From: Fimenecus sp964457415
GTDB taxonomy: Bacteria > Bacillota > Clostridia > Oscillospirales > Acutalibacteraceae
DNA length: 26,695 nt
Assembly (NCBI GenBank): GCA_964457415.1
Contig: CAYWFB010000018.1
Location: 1 to 26,695, forward strand
Direction of reading: 5' to 3'
Of the stretch, positions 22,336 to 26,695 are shown piece after piece. Position numbers and translations under genes: made by a program. Positions within the stretch are counted from its first letter, which is position 1; every line of letters begins with the position of its first letter. The notes below the pieces were generated by a model, which saw only the letters and a program-made list of their open reading frames with translations, was not told the DNA's origin and searched no databases.

Positions 22336-23124
22336 CTATTTAGCGTTCTTTTTATTAACGCTGTGCTTCGTGCGGTATTCGCTGGGAGTGAGCCCCGTGT
22401 TCTTTGAGAACCAGTGGCTGAAATTATACGGATCTGAAAATCCAACGGACTCTGCTGCCACTTTTACGTTACTTCCCCGTGAGAGCTCGTCCTTAGCCAG
22501 CACGAGACGGTAGTTTTTTATAAAACTGCCGATGGTCTCGCCCGTTTTTTCCCGAAAAAGAGTTGCACAGTATGAAGGATTCAAATGAACGTGTTCCGCA
22601 ATAGCTTCAAGGGAGAGCTTGCTCTTGTAATTGTCGCGAATGTATTTCGTTATTCTGTCGATGTAAGGATTTGCCGCAGGCTGACGGCTCACGTCGGCGC
22701 AAAGATTCAGTAAAAGCATAAGCAGAATGGAGCATCTTCTCATATAAGAAGAACTATCGTCGGCACTGAAATACGGTGACATATAAGATCTCTCGATATC
22801 GGAAAGACAACGGAGTATCTCTGACGTTCGTTCGTGATCAAAAACGGTGGGGATGTGATCCACGTCACGGCTGTCGCCTCCCTTGAAAAGAATTGAATAG
22901 TACTTCGCCGCAACGTTCTGATGGCGGCGCTCGCGTTTTGTCCCTTCAGGCAAGAAAAGTGCTTCACCCGCGGAGATGGTAAGCGGTATGTCGTTAACGA
23001 TGAATTCCATACATCCGTCGATCATAAAAACCAAATAAGACTGAGGGAGTATCATTTCGGGAATGCTCGTTATGGGGGAGGGGGTTCTGAATCTGAAATA
23101 TTCTATAAATGTGGATTCTGTCAT
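22336..23124 (-). CDS. AraC-family transcriptional regulator
   Basis: A 262-residue regulator. The N-terminal half looks like a cupin-type ligand-binding domain (VFMIDGCMEFIVNDIPLTISAGEALFLPEGT at about 32-62). The C-terminal about 100 residues are an AraC double helix-turn-helix: KLSLEAIAEHVHLNPSYCATLFREKTGETIGSFI and the second helix set with AAESVGFSDPYNFSHWFSKNTGLTPSEYR. Such proteins usually respond to a sugar or related ligand. GGAG is 7 bases before the ATG. It stands alone, divergent from the secreted APETE-stalk protein gene and convergent with the bactofilin gene. Possible targets are itself and the divergent gene, but this is inference. Confidence 0.93.
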   Translation of the reverse strand: MTESTFIEYFRFRTPSPITSIPEMILPQSYLVFMIDGCMEFIVNDIPLTISAGEALFLPEGTKRERRHQNVAAKYYSILFKGGDSRDVDHIPTVFDHERTSEILRCLSDIERSYMSPYFSADDSSSYMRRCSILLMLLLNLCADVSRQPAANPYIDRITKYIRDNYKSKLSLEAIAEHVHLNPSYCATLFREKTGETIGSFIKNYRLVLAKDELSRGSNVKVAAESVGFSDPYNFSHWFSKNTGLTPSEYRTKHSVNKKNAK

Positions 23125-23155
23125 TTTATAGCTCCGTGCCGTTCGTCATTTGGGG

Positions 23156-23185
23156 GTATCATAATGATACACGAAAAAAATACAA
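23156..23185 (-). promoter_or_regulatory. Promoter of the AraC gene with an overlapping palindrome
   Basis: On the minus strand TTGTAT (23185-23180), 16 bases and TATGAT (23163-23158) form a plausible promoter. The palindrome GTATCATAATGATAC (23156-23170) covers the -10 box and could be an operator. Confidence 0.5.
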
Positions 23186-23247
23186 AAAACAAGTTGTCAA
23201 CCTAAAGAATTTACATCAAATGCGCGTGAAATGACAAATATACTACA

Positions 23248-23277
23248 TTGAGTTGATGCGAGCTGATGATCTATAAT
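23248..23277 (+). promoter_or_regulatory. Promoter of the APETE-stalk surface protein gene
   Basis: TTGAGT (23248-23253), an 18-base spacer and TATAAT (23272-23277) give a likely sigma-A promoter. The resulting untranslated leader would be about 125 bases, holding the palindrome GCTGTTAACAGC and an AATGTT/AACATT pair. Confidence 0.6.
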
Positions 23278-23410
23278 ATTATTAAGTAAATGTGCTGTTA
23301 ACAGCCGATTGGCCGAGCGTGTGTGTTGTGAATGTTCACCAATAACATTTATGAAAATAGATTTTTTGCCGAGAGGGCTGAAAATAAATAATTAGAAGGA
23401 GATCTTATTT

Positions 23411-24274
23411 ATGAAGAAATTTCTCACCGTTGCGATCGCCGTTATGATGATCGCAGTTATGTCCGTTTTCGTGTCCGTTTCCGTATTTGCAACAGACACT
23501 ACCAAGATCACCATTGATGCTGAACAGCTTGCTATAGGTGTAGCTGAAGGCCACACTCTTTCCGATCCCGCTGTACAGACAAAGGGCGAGATCAAGCAGG
23601 TTGGCGTAAAGGCAACTGACAAGACTCCCGAAGCAGCGGCAAACGCTTATTTTGAAGTTCCCGTTACTGTTGATGCTGATTGCACTGCTATCGTTATCAA
23701 GGTTACGTATCACGGCAACGACGATGCAAGATATTTCGCAATTCGTTGGAACGGTGCTATCGTGGCTGACGATGTCGGCGGAGACAACGAAGGCAACGGC
23801 GGCAATTATCAGACCGCTTTCTATGAAGAGACTGTTGTTGAGAACGTAGTAGCAGGCGAATACACCGTTGGTGTTGCTTGCCCCTCCGGTTTCGGTGCAG
23901 GCACTATCTCCAAGACTGCTAACATCTCTGAAATTGAGCTTACGCTCACTTACGCAGAAAGAACTCCCGAGACCGAAGCTCCCGAGACCGAAGCTCCTGA
24001 AACCGAAGCTCCCGAGACCGAAGCTCCCGAGACCGAAGCCCCTGAGACCGAAGCTCCCGAGACCGAAGCTCCTGAAACCGAAGCTCCCGAAACTGAAGCT
24101 CCTGAAACCGAAGCTCCCGAAACTGAAGCTCCTGAAACTGAAGCTCCCGAGACCGATGCTCCCGTAGACGATCCCGAAGAAGACGAAGAAGCAACTCAGA
24201 CCGGTTTCATCACCGCTGCTCTCATGGTAGTTGCTGTCGGCTCCGGCGCTTACATCGTTTCCAAGAAGCGCTGA
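23411..24274 (+). CDS. Secreted, membrane-anchored protein with APETE repeat stalk
   Basis: A 287-residue exported protein. A signal peptide (MKKFLTVAIAVMMIAVM..., likely cut after VFA at about residue 27) is followed by a compact beta-rich domain (about 28-183) that could be carbohydrate-binding-like (AIRWNGAIVADDVGG, AGEYTVGVACPSG). Then come 13 five-residue TPETE/APETE/APETD units (about 185-249), an acidic stretch and a C-terminal hydrophobic segment with KKR tail. TQTG lies just before that segment, like a sortase-type signal but without the usual Pro, so sortase attachment is uncertain. GAAGGAG lies upstream of the ATG. It is divergent from an AraC gene. The function of the folded domain is not recognised. 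Confidence 0.85.
   Translation: MKKFLTVAIAVMMIAVMSVFVSVSVFATDTTKITIDAEQLAIGVAEGHTLSDPAVQTKGEIKQVGVKATDKTPEAAANAYFEVPVTVDADCTAIVIKVTYHGNDDARYFAIRWNGAIVADDVGGDNEGNGGNYQTAFYEETVVENVVAGEYTVGVACPSGFGAGTISKTANISEIELTLTYAERTPETEAPETEAPETEAPETEAPETEAPETEAPETEAPETEAPETEAPETEAPETEAPETEAPETDAPVDDPEEDEEATQTGFITAALMVVAVGSGAYIVSKKR
23963..24157 (+). repeat. In-frame 15-base tandem repeat, 13 units
   Basis: Thirteen 15-base units encode one TPETE, eleven APETE and one APETD. They differ only at silent positions apart from the first and last. Identical 30-base pairs recur at 24068-24097 and 24098-24127, which points to recent expansion by slippage or unequal recombination. Confidence 0.95.
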
Positions 24275-24311
24275 TTCATACATAAGATCCGTATAGATCA
24301 ATAGCTTAAAA

Positions 24312-24340
24312 CTCCCGCGAAATTTCGCGGGAGCTTTTTT
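24312..24340 (+). terminator. Rho-independent terminator
   Basis: A perfect palindrome CTCCCGCGAAATTTCGCGGGAG (11-bp arms, 24312-24333) is followed by C and six T residues, 37 bases after the stalk protein stop. Confidence 0.93.
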
Positions 24341-24389
24341 GTTGTAACTCTTTATTTGTGCGGCGAAACGCAAAAAATCTGTGATTATT

Positions 24390-24419
24390 CTTTCATTTGT
24401 GAAAGAAACGTGATATAAT
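24390..24419 (+). promoter_or_regulatory. Probable promoter of obgE with inverted repeat
   Basis: TATAAT at 24414-24419 lies about 50 bases before the obgE start. The -35 region (TTTCAT at 24391) is weak. It is part of a perfect inverted repeat CTTTCA-TTTG-TGAAAG (24390-24405), which may be an operator. Confidence 0.45.
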
Positions 24420-24468
24420 AAAATGAATATGCATTTATTTGACACGGAAAAGAGGCATAACAACAAAA

Positions 24469-25734
24469 ATGTTTATAGATAATGTAACGATCTACGTTAA
24501 GGCAGGCGACGGCGGAAACGGATGCGTTTCCTTCCACCGCGAAAAATACGTTGCAAAAGGCGGTCCCGACGGAGGCGACGGTGGACGCGGAGGCAATATT
24601 GTGTTCAAAATAGACGAAGGAACCAACACTCTCCTCGCGTTCAGATACAGAAAGAAGTTTATAGCTGCAAACGGCGAAGCCGGAAAACCCGGCAAGATGC
24701 ATGGCAAGTCTGCTGACGACCTCATTATAATGGTTCCGCAAGGAACTATTATTCGAAACGCTGACACTGGCGGAGTTATTCACGATATGTCTGATGGCGA
24801 ACCCTACGTTCTTTGCCGCGGCGGCAGAGGCGGCTGGGGTAACAGACACTTTGCAACCCCTACCCGTCAGATCCCCCGCTTTGCGAAGGGCGGTACGAAG
24901 GGTGAGGAACGCAACGTGACCCTTGAGCTGAAGATGATCGCAGACATTGGTCTTATCGGTATGCCCAGCGTTGGCAAATCGTCTATTCTTGCGTCTATTT
25001 CTGCCGCAAGACCCAAGATAGCGGAATACCATTTTACTACACTCTCCCCCAATCTCGGCGTCGTTTCCTACGGTGAGGGAGGCTTCGTTGCAGCAGACAT
25101 TCCCGGTCTTATAGAGGGCGCGGCAGACGGCGCGGGTCTCGGTCACGAGTTTCTTCGCCATATAGACAGATGTCGTATGCTCGTTCACGTTGTGGATATC
25201 GCATCCGTTGAAGGACGCGATCCCGTGGAGGATATTGAAAAGATCAACGAGGAGCTTCGCCGTTATTCGCCGGAGCTTGCATCCCGTCCGCAGATGATAG
25301 CGGCAAACAAATGTGATGCTCTCGATAAAGATGCGGTCGATGTTGAACGCTTCGAGGCTTACGTCCGTGAAAACGGATGGGATCTCATCTACATTTCCGC
25401 GGCAACGGGCGACAATATGAAGACGTTCGTTAATACCGTTGGTGAAAAGCTGAAGGATCTCCCTCCCGTTACCGTATACGAGGCGGAGGAAGAGCTTATG
25501 CCTGAGGTCAAGGGTGTTGAGACCACCGTCCGCCGTGAGGGCGAGACCTTTATCGTGGAGGGTGATTGGCTTTATAATCTTCTCGGTCAGGTCAATCCAT
25601 ACGACAGAGAATCGCTCGCGTATTTCGGCAGAGTGCTGACGAAATACGGCGTTATCGACCTTCTTGAACAGCACGGATGTAAAAACGGAGACACCGTGTC
25701 TATCTACGATTTTGAATTTGACTTCGTTAAATAA
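24469..25734 (+). CDS. obgE: GTPase Obg/CgtA
   Basis: A 421-residue essential ribosome-associated GTPase involved in 50S assembly and growth control. The start at 24469 (MFIDNVTIYVKAGDGGNG) is the conserved N terminus; an in-frame ATG at 24439 is rejected. The Gly-rich Obg fold (about 1-157) includes GGPDGGDGGRGGN. The G domain has GMPSVGKSS (about 164-172), ADIPGLIEGA, NKCD and ISAATGD. A C-terminal Obg domain (about 345-421) with VEGDWLYNLLGQVN completes the Gram-positive layout. AAGAGG precedes the ATG at slightly long spacing. It follows a terminator, so it starts a new unit, and iorA begins 24 bases later. Confidence 0.97.
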   Translation: MFIDNVTIYVKAGDGGNGCVSFHREKYVAKGGPDGGDGGRGGNIVFKIDEGTNTLLAFRYRKKFIAANGEAGKPGKMHGKSADDLIIMVPQGTIIRNADTGGVIHDMSDGEPYVLCRGGRGGWGNRHFATPTRQIPRFAKGGTKGEERNVTLELKMIADIGLIGMPSVGKSSILASISAARPKIAEYHFTTLSPNLGVVSYGEGGFVAADIPGLIEGAADGAGLGHEFLRHIDRCRMLVHVVDIASVEGRDPVEDIEKINEELRRYSPELASRPQMIAANKCDALDKDAVDVERFEAYVRENGWDLIYISAATGDNMKTFVNTVGEKLKDLPPVTVYEAEEELMPEVKGVETTVRREGETFIVEGDWLYNLLGQVNPYDRESLAYFGRVLTKYGVIDLLEQHGCKNGDTVSIYDFEFDFVK

Positions 25735-25758
25735 CCGAAATATAAAGAGGAACATATT

Positions 25759-26695
25759 ATGAAAAAACTTATGCTTGGCAACGAAGCCGTTGCAAGAGGT
25801 CTTTACGAGGCAGGAGTTCGCTTTATCTCCAGCTATCCCGGTACCCCCAGCACCGAGATAACGGAATATGCCGCCGGTTATAAAGAAATGTACGCAGAAT
25901 GGGCACCCAACGAAAAGGTTGCTCTCGAATCCGCAATGGGCGCCGCTATCGGCGGCGGGCGTGCCTTCTCTGCAATGAAGCACGTTGGTCTCAACGTTGC
26001 CGCAGACCCGCTTTTCGTTTCCTCCTACACTGGTATAAACGCAGGTCTCGTTATCGGTGTTGCCGACGACCCCGGTATGCACTCTTCCCAGAACGAGCAG
26101 GACAGCCGTCACTATGCACAGGCGGCAAAGCTTCCTATGGTGGAGCCTTCCGATTCCGAGGAATGTCTTGGGTTTACGAAGCTTGCCTACGAGCTTTCCG
26201 AAAAATATGATATCCCTTTCATACTCCGCACGTCTACCCGCATTGCTCACTCCCAGAGCGCGGTGACTCTTTCCGACCGCGTTGAAAAGGAAGTGCTTCC
26301 TTATGAAAAAAACGCAGCAAAATACGTTATGATGCCTGCAAACGCAAAGGGACGCCACACTGTTCTCGAAGATAAGTTTGAAAGTCTCCGTGAATACGCA
26401 GAGACGACGCCCCTCAACAGAGTTGAGAAGGGCGGCGGCAAGATAGGCGTTATCGTTGCGGGAACGACCTACATATATGCAAAGGAAGCGTTTGGCAACA
26501 GTGTTTCATATCTCAAGCTCGGTCTTGTGAATCCGCTCCCTGAAAAACTCATCCGCGATTTTGCCGCATCCGTTGAGAGAGTCGTCGTTATCGAGGAGCT
26601 TGATCCTATCATCGAAACCTACGTTAAATCTCTCGGAATCGAATGCGACGGAAAGAATATTCTTCCTCTTGAGGGCGAGTTTTCCTCCGAGCTTA
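25759..26695 (+). CDS. iorA: Indolepyruvate:ferredoxin oxidoreductase alpha subunit (partial at window end)
   Basis: The first 312 residues of a protein that runs off the window. Together with IorB it oxidatively decarboxylates aryl pyruvates from aromatic amino acid catabolism to aryl-acetyl-CoA, reducing ferredoxin; it is oxygen-sensitive and typical of anaerobes. Visible are MLGNEAVARGLYEAGVRF, the SSYPGTPSTEI thiamine-pyrophosphate-domain signature, NEKVALESAMGAAIGGGRAF and DDPGMHSSQNEQDSR. The pyruvate:ferredoxin oxidoreductase domain II region (GVIVAGTTYIYA...) and GLVNPLPEKLI follow. The second thiamine-binding half and the C-terminal 2[4Fe-4S] ferredoxin domain lie beyond the end. AAAGAGG lies 8 bases before the ATG. 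It is probably co-transcribed with obgE. Confidence 0.93.
   Translation, partial: MKKLMLGNEAVARGLYEAGVRFISSYPGTPSTEITEYAAGYKEMYAEWAPNEKVALESAMGAAIGGGRAFSAMKHVGLNVAADPLFVSSYTGINAGLVIGVADDPGMHSSQNEQDSRHYAQAAKLPMVEPSDSEECLGFTKLAYELSEKYDIPFILRTSTRIAHSQSAVTLSDRVEKEVLPYEKNAAKYVMMPANAKGRHTVLEDKFESLREYAETTPLNRVEKGGGKIGVIVAGTTYIYAKEAFGNSVSYLKLGLVNPLPEKLIRDFAASVERVVVIEELDPIIETYVKSLGIECDGKNILPLEGEFSSEL

Noticed and set aside
23963..24157. CRISPR-like array
   Set aside because: Units are contiguous 15-base coding repeats in frame with no spacers.
23405..24466. Long minus-strand ORF of 353 residues rich in Gly-Phe/Ser repeats
   Set aside because: It is the antisense reading of the APETE repeat, has no ribosome binding site, and the plus strand has signal peptide, promoter and terminator.
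24385..26358. Minus-strand ORF of 657 residues
   Set aside because: It is wholly antisense to obgE and iorA, whose motifs are unambiguous; composition is that of a shadow frame.

Overview
The window looks like chromosome of an anaerobic Firmicute of the class Clostridia, probably a gut-type Oscillospirales or Christensenellales relative. The reasons are the SCIFF peptide with its radical SAM maturase (a Clostridia hallmark), indolepyruvate:ferredoxin oxidoreductase, a YhbD/bactofilin pair, strong AGGAGG-type ribosome binding sites and sigma-A promoters. No transposase, integrase, phage gene, rRNA or CRISPR array was seen.

Layout. 1-3214 (minus strand): the SCIFF precursor, a hairpin terminator, the SCIFF maturase, an Orn/Lys/Arg decarboxylase-like enzyme, then tRNA-Arg(ACG) with its own promoter and terminator. 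3298-5663 (plus): two overlapping single-pass membrane proteins of unknown function, an interspersed palindromic repeat, a probably 5'-truncated ORF and a 55-residue membrane peptide. 5805-12389 (plus): nadB-nadC-folC with ATGA-type overlaps, followed 20 bases later by a GH38 alpha-mannosidase. 12390-12845: no gene, but a cluster of hairpins (a possible structured RNA with terminator, then an array of short stem-loops) at which base composition shifts from AT-rich to clearly GC-richer.

20813-12846 (minus): a compact five-gene run of lipoprotein GH43, cytoplasmic GH43, orphan PTS-type EIIC membrane protein, a Tet(M)-like ribosomal GTPase fused to a Rae1/YacP-type NYN ribonuclease domain, and a type IA topoisomerase. 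21018-22247 (plus): a YhbD-like MerR-type regulator and a bactofilin-like polymer protein behind a perfect consensus promoter carrying two identical palindromes. 22336-23124 (minus): an AraC regulator. 23411-24274 (plus): a secreted protein with a 13-unit TPETE/APETE/APETD stalk. 24469-end (plus): obgE and the start of iorA.

The most striking object is the 867-residue GTPase-NYN fusion. It joins a factor expected to bind the ribosomal A-site region to a nuclease family whose known member cuts mRNA in the A site. Its loop equivalent to the Tet(M) tetracycline-contact loop is different, so I read it as a candidate ribosome-targeted mRNA cleavage or rescue factor rather than a drug-resistance gene. 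Other points to revisit are the double operator at yhbD, the SCIFF attenuator, the inverted hairpin array and the composition break, which may be an assembly join.
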